A stretch of DNA of 64,000 nucleotides, taken from Pseudoalteromonas luteoviolacea (GTDB lineage Bacteria; Pseudomonadota; Gammaproteobacteria; Enterobacterales; Alteromonadaceae). Position numbers and translations under genes: made by a program. The notes beneath the pieces are model-generated. The model was not told the DNA's origin and did no database searches. It was given only the letters and a program-made list of their open reading frames with translations. Numbering within the stretch: position 1 is the first letter of the stretch; the number at the start of each line of letters is the position of its first letter. Where the stretch lies: positions 186,001 through 250,000 of the forward strand of contig NZ_JAGJEH010000007.1 of the NCBI RefSeq assembly GCF_018100925.1. The letters run 5' to 3'. Shown here in pieces: positions 46,937 through 56,277 of the stretch.

Positions 46937-47443
46937 ATGAACGCATTACTAAAATCACTATTCGCTGCAACTGCATTCACATCAATCACCGCAGCAGCTG
47001 CTGTCTCAGATATCTCAGGTACTGAAGCTAAATTCACTTTCGAAGGTACAATCGCACCAATGTGTAAAACAAGTAGCGGTAGCAGCAACAGCGTTACTGG
47101 TCTAAAGCTTGATTCTTCTCAGCAGACGCAAGAAATCGGTACTCTAGATGTATGGTGTAACACTGGCGAAAATGCAACGACAGAGTACACATCTGCAAAC
47201 GGTGGTTTCCTAGTCGCAAACAACGCGAAAGGTAGTAAAATCGCTTACACACTAAACATCGGTGATACTTCTGGTATCGATTTACAGACTGGTACTTACA
47301 AGCATTCAAAAGCAACGACAGCGGGTACAGGTGTGACTGGTGAAACTCAAGCTACATCGCTTAAAATCACGCCTCAGTCAAACGGTCTAGATGACGCAGG
47401 TACTTACTCTGATACTATCACAGTAACAGTAAGCCCTAACTAA
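46937..47443 (+). CDS. Major fimbrial subunit (pilin)
   Basis: The ATG at 46937 follows AGGGGA; the frame extends upstream to 46886, but this start gives the signal peptide MNALLKSLFAATAFTSITAAAA. The mature protein of about 146 residues is beta-rich, Thr/Ser-rich and low in aromatics, with two Cys (PMCKT, VWCNT) likely forming the pilin disulfide, and ends in alternating residues (TVTVSPN). It has its own sigma-54 promoter, separate from the upstream chaperone-usher genes, which would allow high and regulated expression. Confidence 0.82.
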   Translation: MNALLKSLFAATAFTSITAAAAVSDISGTEAKFTFEGTIAPMCKTSSGSSNSVTGLKLDSSQQTQEIGTLDVWCNTGENATTEYTSANGGFLVANNAKGSKIAYTLNIGDTSGIDLQTGTYKHSKATTAGTGVTGETQATSLKITPQSNGLDDAGTYSDTITVTVSPN

Positions 47444-47916
47444 TTTGAAATTGGGCAGATAAGTTTATGGCTTAATCTTTACTGCCCAAATCATCTAATA
47501 TGAGCTGATTAAAGTATGTATCAGCTCATTCTTCCAACCAAGCCGCTCCCTCATTTATGCCAAAGTCGTGGCATTTCATAGACAATGGCCTTGACGTAAT
47601 TACAGCAAAACCGACTCAGTTGAGTACATTGTTTTCTAAAAAACAAGTTGATTAAAATTTAGCTTACCCAAGACTCTAACTATATGGGTTTAGACAAATT
47701 CACAAACCAAGTTACAACCGATTTAAAAGCACAACTCTATCTCTTTGAGCTAAAGAGCCCAGATCAGCATTAGCTATTCTCAGGCTTGCAAACCAGCACT
47801 GGTTGACTGCGGCACACACTCATACAGCGCATATCTTGATAGTCTAAAACAACAGCGTATAGAGCAATGCCCGAACTCAATCAACAAAGAAAGCTGTAAG
47901 ATAAAACACAATCGAC
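47444..47916. other. Intergenic region with pilin terminators
   Basis: No gene supported. Two hairpins after the pilin stop: TTGGGCAG / CTGCCCAA (47451-47489, 23-base loop) and the stronger one at 47500-47529. Confidence 0.55.
47500..47529 (+). terminator. Probable terminator of the pilin gene
   Basis: Perfect 10-base arms ATGAGCTGAT and ATCAGCTCAT around a 10-base loop, followed by TCTT. Confidence 0.65.
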
Positions 47917-48333
47917 CTATATATCAGTCTGAAAAGCGGCCATATCCATTAAAAAAGATAGAGCCTGAGTTTGGCTCATTTGCTCGGGATCAAACTCGGT
48001 TTGGCCGTTTTTACGTAGTAACTCATAAAAAGATTCAGAGCCCCCAGCATAGCCCATTTGCCACTTTGCAAAAGTTGGGCTCTCTACCTCGTCGTAACTG
48101 ATAATGGTTGCTTCTTCATGCCTTGGATCATCGGCAATATCGAGATAAAGTTCATTAACGGCTTCTCTGTCCCCTTCTAAGGCTTGCAAAAAGAACTGGT
48201 TTTCAAAACAAAGCATGCCACATACCGCAATTTCATCGTTATTAGATCGAGCCGTTTCCAAAATATTACGTAAATCCGACAAGCTCATACTGCGAGATGC
48301 CTGACTAAAATATACCAACCTGACTAGCTTCAT
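47917..48333 (-). CDS. Stand-alone BLUF-domain blue-light photoreceptor
   Basis: This 138-residue protein is a BLUF domain with a short C-terminal tail. The key flavin-pocket residues are all present at canonical positions: Y8, N32, Q50, W91 and M93. BLUF proteins bind FAD and change hydrogen bonding on blue-light absorption. There is no effector domain, so it must act by protein contact. It is divergent from a large sensor kinase gene with 94 bases between starts, which makes that kinase the first candidate partner. Confidence 0.93.
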   Translation of the reverse strand: MKLVRLVYFSQASRSMSLSDLRNILETARSNNDEIAVCGMLCFENQFFLQALEGDREAVNELYLDIADDPRHEEATIISYDEVESPTFAKWQMGYAGGSESFYELLRKNGQTEFDPEQMSQTQALSFLMDMAAFQTDI

Positions 48334-48427
48334 ACCCTTACGCTCCTAGTAATGGCCACTCAAATACCTTTGCACAGAAAGTGTAATCATTGGCTATAGT
48401 TAACAAAAATACAAGGCAAGAACAGCA

Positions 48428-50218
48428 ATGATTATGGAAAGACAACAGCACACCATTTTGAGCATTGGCCCACATTCGACGTCCCTGGAAACACTTTTAA
48501 AACAACTTAATTGCAATGTTGAAACTGCCACTAACTTAAGAGCAAGCAAAAAGCTTATACGTAAGAAAAAGCCAGGGCTTCTGGTGCTAAACGTAGAAGA
48601 CACAGACTCAGAAGAGTTAGCTGAACAGTTACTGGAATATGTCAGAGTCGGTTGCCAAGACAAGGACATGATATTTATTGTTGCGCACCAACCTGAGCGT
48701 ATGCCCGATGCATTAAGCTGGATTGAAAACTATGATATCGCCAGCTTTATTAGCCTTGCTCAAAACAAAGAAGCCTTCAACTTAAGCGTCATCGAGCGCA
48801 ACCTCAAAGCTTGGCAACGACTTTTACAAATTAACGCACAGCACAAGGCTGAAAGTGATTTATTGATGAGTGTCGCCCACTTACATAGGAACAATAACGA
48901 CATTAATGAAGTCATGCTTACGTTTATGCAATCCCTTGCCAACATCGCCTGTGCGACAACACATTGTAGAATTAAGATCAGCAATCAACATGACGGTGAG
49001 CTAAGCCAAGTATGGCCACAGCAACAATTGGTAGAAAAGGCACTGACTGATGCTTTTGGGTTGCCAACTTTGCCCGCCTATCTAGCTCGTTCACTTACAG
49101 AAAAAAAGCCTCAAATTGACCTTTTACCAAGTAAGGAAACATTTCATTCGGTTAATCAATTGCTGGGGGCAAACCTCAGTAGTTATCTTATATTTCCTAT
49201 TGTTGTTTACGACAAAGTGCTGGAGTTAATGGTGTTTTTCATTGATGAACAAGCAATGGATTCAGTGTCTATGCGACAGATAGACGTTGTCAGTAAATCC
49301 GCAGAGCAATTAACCATCTTACTAGAAAGAAAAGAATCAGAGCGGCGCTTGAAGAAGCAATGTAAAAGGTTAAAAGAAGCGCTGATTAAGCTAAAGCAAA
49401 CCCAAACACAACTTGCTCACAGTGAAAAAATGGCAACTGTCGGCCAGTTTGCAGCAGGCATCGCCCATGAGATCAATAACCCACTCTCTTCTGTGTTAAG
49501 TAACTTTGGCTCAATGGATAATTACCTAGACAGCATCCTTAATTTGCAAAATTTACACGACCAATTTTTGAGTGCCGTTGAAGTTGGCAATCAGCATATT
49601 GGCGCGGAAATTAAAAACCAAATCAGTGACTATCGAGGACAATCGGATATTGATTTTATTTATGATGATATCCGTGAAATTGTCGCCCAATCTCAAATGG
49701 GGTTAAGCCGAGTCAGCGAAATCATCAAAGATTTGCAATCATTTACAGCGCCAAATAATCAACACCAAACCAAACTAGACGTTGCCACAGTTGTGGAGCA
49801 AAGCTTGATGTTACTGAACAACCAAAACCCCAGCGCAATTTCAGTGACAACCAATTTTTCGCATACTTGCCAGCCAACTTCTAATCCTGGATTTGTACAG
49901 CAGATCTTAACCAATTTACTGAAAAATGCTTTTCAAGCCGTAGCGCAATGTCGTAATGACCACCCGTTTGTTGAACTAAGCTCAAAAGAAGCTGATGACA
50001 TGCTATTGCTTACAGTGAAAGATAATGGCCCAGGGATCCCCTTGGATATTCAAGAGAAGGTTTTTGACCCATTTTTTACGACCAAAGAAGTTGGTCAAGG
50101 CAGCGGACTGGGCCTATCGGTGAGTTACAACTTGAGTAAGCGGCTTGGTGGCAGTTTATCGCTTCAATCGGAACTCGGTGAATGTACCTCTTTTACCTTA
50201 GCACTGCCGATAAACTAA
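48428..50218 (+). CDS. Cytoplasmic sensor histidine kinase with degenerate receiver and GAF-like domain
   Basis: This 596-residue protein has a receiver-like N-domain (about 8-125) in which the phosphoacceptor site reads LLVLNVED, with Asn at 55 instead of Asp; a GAF-like region (about 150-295); a coiled coil (about 298-335); and a kinase core with H347 in GIAHEINNPLSS, N box LLKNAFQAV, DNGPGIP and GSGLGLSV. It has no membrane helix. No response regulator is adjacent. Divergent orientation to BLUF suggests light input, which is inference. Confidence 0.9.
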   Translation: MIMERQQHTILSIGPHSTSLETLLKQLNCNVETATNLRASKKLIRKKKPGLLVLNVEDTDSEELAEQLLEYVRVGCQDKDMIFIVAHQPERMPDALSWIENYDIASFISLAQNKEAFNLSVIERNLKAWQRLLQINAQHKAESDLLMSVAHLHRNNNDINEVMLTFMQSLANIACATTHCRIKISNQHDGELSQVWPQQQLVEKALTDAFGLPTLPAYLARSLTEKKPQIDLLPSKETFHSVNQLLGANLSSYLIFPIVVYDKVLELMVFFIDEQAMDSVSMRQIDVVSKSAEQLTILLERKESERRLKKQCKRLKEALIKLKQTQTQLAHSEKMATVGQFAAGIAHEINNPLSSVLSNFGSMDNYLDSILNLQNLHDQFLSAVEVGNQHIGAEIKNQISDYRGQSDIDFIYDDIREIVAQSQMGLSRVSEIIKDLQSFTAPNNQHQTKLDVATVVEQSLMLLNNQNPSAISVTTNFSHTCQPTSNPGFVQQILTNLLKNAFQAVAQCRNDHPFVELSSKEADDMLLLTVKDNGPGIPLDIQEKVFDPFFTTKEVGQGSGLGLSVSYNLSKRLGGSLSLQSELGECTSFTLALPIN

Positions 50219-50388
50219 ATCACTATGCTGGCGCTGAGTGATTTCCTAGTATGTACCTTGCTCATTTTTCGGCGGTATGAGGATCCAACGGCCACTAAAG
50301 GTACAAATAAAATAAATAACACTATGAATATATAAGTCAGATTATGCAATGCCTGCCCTTGTTACAGTGGGCCTATTATTACTGGGGA

Positions 50389-51681
50389 TCAACATGGCAA
50401 ATAAACACTGACAATGGCACCGCCATCTTCACAATTGCGAAAAGCGAGCTTACCCTGATGCGCATCAATGATCTCGCGGCACAATGCTAAACCAAGCCCA
50501 GTTCCAGAGTGCTTTGTCGAATAAAACGGTAGCAGGGCGTTTTCCAGTACTTCTTGAGCCATACCGGTGCCAAAATCTCGCACTTCAATGGTAATTCCCT
50601 GTCGTTCTAGTTCAATAAAGCGTAATTGCACTAATGGCGTTTGTGCTTGCTCACTTTGTGCTTCATGGGCATTTTTCAAAATATTAATCAGTACCTGCTC
50701 CAGCTGGTGCTCATCGGCATACAGGGCAGATTCAGGGATCTCATTTGTCAGTTCAAATGGGTACAAAGCGTTTAATTGCTCTAACAACGCTGGCCACCTA
50801 ATTAATGTTTTGCTAGGTAACTTTAGTTTGGATAACTCACCATAGCCTTTGATAAACTCATTTAAATGACCGATCCGCCGCGATATAGAGCTAAACACTC
50901 TATCTAGGCGAGGTTCTTCTAGATTCTGCGCCAGTAACTGACCTGAATGACACATGGAGCTGATCGGGGCTATGGAATTATTTAACTCATGGCTGAGTAC
51001 CCTGATGACTTTTTTCCAAGTTTGTACTTCTTGGCGACCAAGCTCGTGGGTGATGCTTTTCAACAAGTATAGGGTATGGCTCGCTTGATGAATGCGCATA
51101 CCTGACTTTGCTAAGTGCCATGCTTGCTCTTCACCACTGGCATCCTTGAGCGTGAAAATGCTCTCTCCGCTATTTTGCAATGCCTCCGCAAACCCGCCAT
51201 CTAACTCATTGCGTATAGCTAACCAATCGTGCCCTAACAAAGACTCACCGTGATTAAACATCAACTCAGCAGCGCGGTTAGCAAAAATGATTTTATGATC
51301 CGGGCTCACTAAAAATGTTACCACAGGCGATGTATTAAGCACTTTATCTAACAGCATTTCACGTTGATAAAGATGTTGCCGCTCTTTTCTCAGTTTTTCT
51401 GCGCACTGGTTAAATACAGTAAAAACACTATCGTAAATTGGGTGTTTTTTGGGCGCGATACTGACCGAAAAATCCCCATCAATCAGGCTTAACAAGCCTT
51501 GTTCAATACTGCGCTGAATATTCGCCTGTGCCTTATTGTATCTGTGGTACACGTAACCAATTAAACTAAACAGCACAGTACCAATCAGTAAAAAAACCAG
51601 CGGGTAATCAGGGCCATATACAACCCCAGCAATAGAAAAAGCGACTTGGCACAAAAAGAAAAAGCTCAGTAACTTAGTCAT
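50389..51681 (-). CDS. NtrY/NtrB-like sensor histidine kinase of ABC cassette 2
   Basis: This 430-residue kinase has two N-terminal membrane segments (about 4-22 and 28-46) with almost no periplasmic part, a HAMP-like linker, a PAS domain (about 110-215), the H box with H231 in RVLSHELNNSIAP, and an ATPase domain with NILKNAHEA, DFGTGM and GTGLGLAL. The H box type matches NtrB/NtrY kinases that pair with sigma-54 activators. It overlaps the NtrC-type gene by eight bases and is the last gene of the cassette-2 operon. Confidence 0.92.
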   Translation of the reverse strand: MTKLLSFFFLCQVAFSIAGVVYGPDYPLVFLLIGTVLFSLIGYVYHRYNKAQANIQRSIEQGLLSLIDGDFSVSIAPKKHPIYDSVFTVFNQCAEKLRKERQHLYQREMLLDKVLNTSPVVTFLVSPDHKIIFANRAAELMFNHGESLLGHDWLAIRNELDGGFAEALQNSGESIFTLKDASGEEQAWHLAKSGMRIHQASHTLYLLKSITHELGRQEVQTWKKVIRVLSHELNNSIAPISSMCHSGQLLAQNLEEPRLDRVFSSISRRIGHLNEFIKGYGELSKLKLPSKTLIRWPALLEQLNALYPFELTNEIPESALYADEHQLEQVLINILKNAHEAQSEQAQTPLVQLRFIELERQGITIEVRDFGTGMAQEVLENALLPFYSTKHSGTGLGLALCREIIDAHQGKLAFRNCEDGGAIVSVYLPC

Positions 51682-52939
51682 CGCTCTTTTCCAGTTTGAA
51701 CTTTTCGATGCGTCGATAAAGGGTCTGACGACTTAAACCGAGCTCCTGAGCCGCATGCGCAATTGTCCAATTATGCTTGTCCAACACCTGCTGCATGTGC
51801 TCTTTTTCACTCAGTATTGAAGTTTGTTCTTGCCCTTGGAATGCACTTGCGGTTACACAGTCCCCCTCAGCAAAAATCAGTGCTCGCTTACAGGTATTTT
51901 CAAGCTCGCGTACATTGCCCGGCCAAGTGTATTGCATCAAGAATTGTTCGGCATCTTTTGACAACGAGTGTGCGTCACCAATAAAGTGGTTCGCCAGCGG
52001 TATAATGTCCGCTCTGCGCTTATTGAGTGGCAAAATAGTCAACTCCATTCCATTTAGTCGATAGAAAAGATCTTCTCTAAAATCACCATTTTTAATATCG
52101 AGCTGCAGATTTGCATTAGTCGCACTGATCACCCTAACATCCACTTTTTGCGTCACATTTGAACCCAGCCGCTCAAACTCTCCCGTTTGCAAAACACGTA
52201 ATAGTTTCATTTGACCTGAAAGCGGTAAATTACCAATTTCGTCTAAAAATAGTGTACCACCATCTGCCGCTTCGAAACGTCCAGCCCTTGCTTGATTTGC
52301 CCCAGTAAACGCGCCTTTTTCCGCACCAAATAACTCTGCTTCCATCAACTCTTGTGGAATTGCGCCCATATTAACCTTAATAAAGGGTTGTGTCGCACGT
52401 TGAGACTTTTGATGCACAAAATCAGCTAGCTTTTCTTTGCCAGAGCCATTTGGGCCGGTGATAAGCACATTGATATCTGCTGCTGCAACCTTGGTAGAAG
52501 TATAAATCAGCTCTGACATTTCTTTGCTTTGGTAAACGAGTGCGCACTCTGTTGATTGAGTTACTTTGGCCGCCAACTGCTCTTTGATCGCACCAAGGAG
52601 CTTTTGGTCATCCCAAGGCTTGGGAAGATAATCTGCTGCGCCAGACTTTACCAATGAAATAGCGGTTTCTAGCTGGCTCCAGGCAGTGATAATAATAATC
52701 GGCAGTGACGGGTTGAGTTCTTTTAGCGCACTAAATAATTGCTTGCCTTCTTCCCCTGATGTGGTGCCTTCGCTAAAGTTCATATCCTGGATCACCAAGT
52801 CGACTTTTTGATGCGATACAGCCAAAAGTGCTTCTTTTACACTCGTCACACTCAGTACTTTGTAATCGTGAATACTCAGTAGCAAATCTAGTGCATCTAA
52901 AATATCTGGGTTGTCATCAACAACGAGAATTGTGTTCAT
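51674..52939 (-). CDS. NtrC-family sigma-54-dependent response regulator
   Basis: This 421-residue regulator has a receiver (1-120; D52 in VIQDMNF), an AAA+ domain with Walker A GPNGSGKE (162-169), the sigma-54 contact loop GAFTGA (209-214), Walker B GGTLFLDEIG, and a Fis-type helix-turn-helix (about 390-420; AAQELGLSRQTLYRRI). It should activate a sigma-54 promoter, and one lies at the head of this same operon with palindromes upstream. It sits between the permeases and its kinase. Confidence 0.94.
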   Translation of the reverse strand: MNTILVVDDNPDILDALDLLLSIHDYKVLSVTSVKEALLAVSHQKVDLVIQDMNFSEGTTSGEEGKQLFSALKELNPSLPIIIITAWSQLETAISLVKSGAADYLPKPWDDQKLLGAIKEQLAAKVTQSTECALVYQSKEMSELIYTSTKVAAADINVLITGPNGSGKEKLADFVHQKSQRATQPFIKVNMGAIPQELMEAELFGAEKGAFTGANQARAGRFEAADGGTLFLDEIGNLPLSGQMKLLRVLQTGEFERLGSNVTQKVDVRVISATNANLQLDIKNGDFREDLFYRLNGMELTILPLNKRRADIIPLANHFIGDAHSLSKDAEQFLMQYTWPGNVRELENTCKRALIFAEGDCVTASAFQGQEQTSILSEKEHMQQVLDKHNWTIAHAAQELGLSRQTLYRRIEKFKLEKSDD

Positions 52940-52951
52940 ACGTGCTTTGCA

Positions 52952-52983
52952 AACATACAGCGGCTATCAAGCCGCTGCATGTT
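52952..52983 (-). promoter_or_regulatory. Intercistronic hairpin between transporter and regulator genes
   Basis: Arms AACAT-A-CAGCGGC (52952-52964) and GCCGCTG-C-ATGTT (52971-52983), one mismatch, loop TATCAA. It lies in the 57-base gap between permease and NtrC-type gene and could partly terminate or stabilise the mRNA, lowering regulator relative to transporter. Confidence 0.6.
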
Positions 52984-52996
52984 GATTCCTTATTAT

Positions 52997-54220
52997 TTAT
53001 AGCGTGCGAGTCGCTGTGACAGGCGCTATTTTTGTTGTTTTCCAAGCTGGTAGCCCAGTTGCTGCAGTACCAGAGATAAACACGATAATAACACAAATCA
53101 AATAGCTCATTACATCAGGTTTAGGCATTAAAATAACGTTAGCTAACAACATATTAATGGCAATAACACTGACCACGCCTAGCCCTCCAGCAATCGCACT
53201 CACCAACCAGTTTTCACTCAACACATACAGCAATACATCTTTTTTACGCGCGCCTAATGCACGTCTGATCCCAATGAGTTTTTTCTGCTTTGAAACATGG
53301 AAATGCGCGTGTGCGAAGCAGCTTATCATCGTTACCAATAACATAAATGCCGTCAATAAACTAAATAATGTGGCCAAACTGGTTGCTTGTTTAAAGTAGT
53401 CACTATGATGATCTTCCATCGTGATTATTTCGCGTATGTCACGCTCTGGGTGTACTTTTTTCAGCGCATCCCTGATCACTTGCTTAGTGTGTTTTAAATC
53501 GCCCGGTGCCACTTTAACCATATATATCAACCTAGATTGTGCACGTGCCATATTGCGAAATTTAAAGATTCCGTAGTGCGGATAAGCGCGCGTAGGCCTG
53601 ATCGCAAAGTCAGAAACAACCCCGACAATACGACCTTCAGAAGTTTGCTTTCCAACCGCAGACTCCCCCGGATAAAGCGCTTCAGCCAATGACCGAGAGA
53701 TGACAATATTTGGTTCAAATTCAGGGGATTCTAGATACCCACGCGTTGCATTGTCGTCCGCGTTGAAGTTTCTTCCAAGATGCATTTGCGTATCTAATAA
53801 CTTAAAGAAATCTTGCCCTACATAATAGGTAGGTATGCCACTGAACTGACGCTCTACAGGCATATCTTCTGGGTGGTTAATATCTTCTATTGAGTGATAA
53901 TTTCCACCGCGCATTAATGGTAACTGGTTAGTATATGTCACCATCTCTACTACATTGAGGTTTGCCAGTGCCGCCATATCTTCATCAACAACAGACAAAA
54001 AGAAATCTGCGTCCAAAAAGGCTTCTGAGGTGGGGCGAACTTGAAACGCCAACACATTCTCCATGTCAAAACCAACATCACGAGATAACTTTTCATTCGC
54101 ATCAATACTCAGCAATAGGCTGTTACATGCCAGACCAATGGTTAGAACCAGTTGAAATATGAGTAAGCCCGTCGCAAACTTGCGCAGCAACATTGATTTA
54201 AATAGTGCTTTTATGTTCAT
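52997..54220 (-). CDS. MacB/FtsX-type ABC permease (cassette 2, second permease)
   Basis: This 407-residue permease has an N-terminal helix (about 16-38), a periplasmic MacB-like domain and three C-terminal helices, with LIGIRRALGARKKDVLLYV as FtsX signature. It is homologous to the permease at 20566-21771 (both carry VLFYVATN/VLAFQVRP-type periplasmic starts and end PVTATRTL or PAIATRTV). Ten bases follow the first permease. Confidence 0.9.
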   Translation of the reverse strand: MNIKALFKSMLLRKFATGLLIFQLVLTIGLACNSLLLSIDANEKLSRDVGFDMENVLAFQVRPTSEAFLDADFFLSVVDEDMAALANLNVVEMVTYTNQLPLMRGGNYHSIEDINHPEDMPVERQFSGIPTYYVGQDFFKLLDTQMHLGRNFNADDNATRGYLESPEFEPNIVISRSLAEALYPGESAVGKQTSEGRIVGVVSDFAIRPTRAYPHYGIFKFRNMARAQSRLIYMVKVAPGDLKHTKQVIRDALKKVHPERDIREIITMEDHHSDYFKQATSLATLFSLLTAFMLLVTMISCFAHAHFHVSKQKKLIGIRRALGARKKDVLLYVLSENWLVSAIAGGLGVVSVIAINMLLANVILMPKPDVMSYLICVIIVFISGTAATGLPAWKTTKIAPVTATRTL

Positions 54221-54230
54221 GAGCCTGCTC

Positions 54231-55520
54231 CTACTTTAAAATACTTGCCAGTGGCGTGCGAGCGCCCTGAACTAAAGGGTAAATGGTACTTAATAAACTC
54301 GATGTCAGGGCCACACCAAACCCAATCACGACCATATGCAATGGTAATTCGGCAACGGGTGCTAGGTCTTCAAAGAGTTGACGGTACAAAGCTAACAAGC
54401 TAATTGCCAACACCAGTGACACCAGTGCACACGTTATACCTAAAATAACGCTTTCAATAACCCCTTGATAAAACACCTGTTTGCGACTTGCACCAACAGC
54501 GCGCCTTAAATTGGATTCGAACTGCCCTGCTTGATAGCGCGACAACATTAAGCTATTGGCATTGAAGATGCACACCAGTAAAAACAACCCCGTGGCAAAT
54601 GTAAAAGCCAATAAGTCCTTGTTAACTACTTCGTTATACTCAAGCCAATCGTTGACATCATATAAGCGATTGTCGACCTCATGACGGTGGTTGCCCTTCT
54701 CCTGCAACTGCTGGGCATGACCATCAATAAAGGTCTGAAAAGCGAGCTTCTGCTGCGCGTCTACTAACTCAACAAATGCTTGAATGTAGTATGCATTTAC
54801 CTGCCTTGTTTCACTCAAAGTCGTGTAATCATCAGTCGATAAAGCGCGCGCGTGAATTGCCCAGTTGTTATCAATCGCGACTTCGATGGGAACAAAAATA
54901 TCATCGGTTTTGTTAAATGCTCGCCCTTCAGTTGCATGATAAAATAACGGCTTCATAATCCACGGTTTTAGTACGCCGACAATATTATAAATTTGGCCTT
55001 GTAACTCCAACTGTTCACCGACACTGTTTTCACCACCAAACAATTTGATGTTGAGCTCATGACCAATCACAATGTTGTTACTGTGCTCATTTTTCCACGC
55101 TTCACCAAACGCAAATTCAGCGCCCATCATGGCGAAAAAAGACGCTGTGGTTGCGCGTGTTGCGCTTGAATAACGCGTCAAGTCTTGCGAATCTGCGCGA
55201 CGGCTATAAACATTGGTTGCATAATGCATGGTAGCGCGGTTTGCAACCCCCGCATCAACAATCGCTTTCGCATCGCTATACCTTATAGTGTGCATACTGC
55301 CAAAGGTATTATTTGCGCCAGCATATGTATTCATATTCACACTAAAGATTTGGTCACTTTTTCCGGGGATAGGATCTTGTGACATCAAAGACAACATAGA
55401 TAAATTTGCCAGTAAAGTGCCAATACCTATCGATAAAGTGAGCATGATCAAAGCGAAAAATAGCGGCGTACGTTTAAAGTTTCGTATGCAAAGCTGAACA
55501 TAATAGGTAAACATTTCCAT
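54231..55520 (-). CDS. MacB/FtsX-type ABC permease (cassette 2, first permease)
   Basis: The ATG at 55520 follows GGAG by six bases and gives 429 residues; the longer frame to 55610 would overlap the ATPase gene by 80 bases. N-terminal helix about 18-45, periplasmic domain, then three helices with NLRRAVGASRKQVFYQGV. It shares DPIPGKSDQIF with the DPLPSKSDSVF segment of its paralogue at 21785-23113. Export substrate unknown. Confidence 0.9.
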   Translation of the reverse strand: MEMFTYYVQLCIRNFKRTPLFFALIMLTLSIGIGTLLANLSMLSLMSQDPIPGKSDQIFSVNMNTYAGANNTFGSMHTIRYSDAKAIVDAGVANRATMHYATNVYSRRADSQDLTRYSSATRATTASFFAMMGAEFAFGEAWKNEHSNNIVIGHELNIKLFGGENSVGEQLELQGQIYNIVGVLKPWIMKPLFYHATEGRAFNKTDDIFVPIEVAIDNNWAIHARALSTDDYTTLSETRQVNAYYIQAFVELVDAQQKLAFQTFIDGHAQQLQEKGNHRHEVDNRLYDVNDWLEYNEVVNKDLLAFTFATGLFLLVCIFNANSLMLSRYQAGQFESNLRRAVGASRKQVFYQGVIESVILGITCALVSLVLAISLLALYRQLFEDLAPVAELPLHMVVIGFGVALTSSLLSTIYPLVQGARTPLASILK

Positions 55521-55530
55521 TGTAGGCTCC

Positions 55531-56253
55531 TTAAATCGACAGTGTTTCTTGATTAGCTGTTTGTGCCTTACTGACTGGCGCATAGATACTGTAATCGGTA
55601 ATTTGCCCATCTATAATTTGGATATTGCGATTCACTTCTCGGGCCTGATCCGGATCATGGGTAACCATAATTATGGTGCTGCCTTTTTTGTTGATTTCTT
55701 TAAGTAGATCCATGATCTGTCTAGCCATTAGTGAGTCGAGGTTTCCCGTTGGTTCATCCGCTAACAAAATTTTCGGCTCTCCTGCCAAAGCTCGAGCGAT
55801 GGCTACCCGCTGTTGCTGACCACCAGAGAGCTGGCTTGGCAAGTAGGCGTGACGACTGGCAAGCCCCACCAACTCGAGCGCATGCTCAATACGGCTACGT
55901 CTTTGCTTTGCACTCAGGCCGCGATAGCGCAGTGGCATGTCCACGTTGTCATAAATACTGTAATCAGGGATCAAGTTGTAGTTTTGAAAAATGAATCCTA
56001 TTTTTTCATTTCTCAGACGAGATAGGTCGTCGTCTGACAAACCATTTACACTGGTCCCATCTAAGATATATTCCCCCTCATTAAAGTCATCGAGTAATCC
56101 AGCCACGTTTAAAAACGTCGATTTACCTGAGCCCGATGGCCCTGTCACAGCGACAAATTCGCCTGCCTCAACCTGCAGATTAAAATCGCGCAGTGCGTGA
56201 GTTTGGATGGTGTCACTGCGATATACTCGGCTAATATTTTTCATAGAAAGCAT
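55531..56253 (-). CDS. MacB/LolD-type ABC ATP-binding protein (cassette 2)
   Basis: This 240-residue ATPase has Walker A GPSGSGKST, Q loop FIFQNYNLIPD, signature LSGGQQQRVAIARAL, Walker B LLADEPTGNLD and the H-loop MVTHD. It is strongly similar to the ATPase of cassette 1 in length and motifs. It lies 24 bases after the adaptor gene. Confidence 0.94.
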   Translation of the reverse strand: MLSMKNISRVYRSDTIQTHALRDFNLQVEAGEFVAVTGPSGSGKSTFLNVAGLLDDFNEGEYILDGTSVNGLSDDDLSRLRNEKIGFIFQNYNLIPDYSIYDNVDMPLRYRGLSAKQRRSRIEHALELVGLASRHAYLPSQLSGGQQQRVAIARALAGEPKILLADEPTGNLDSLMARQIMDLLKEINKKGSTIIMVTHDPDQAREVNRNIQIIDGQITDYSIYAPVSKAQTANQETLSI

Positions 56254-56277
56254 AATGAGATCCTTAATTCTTATTAA

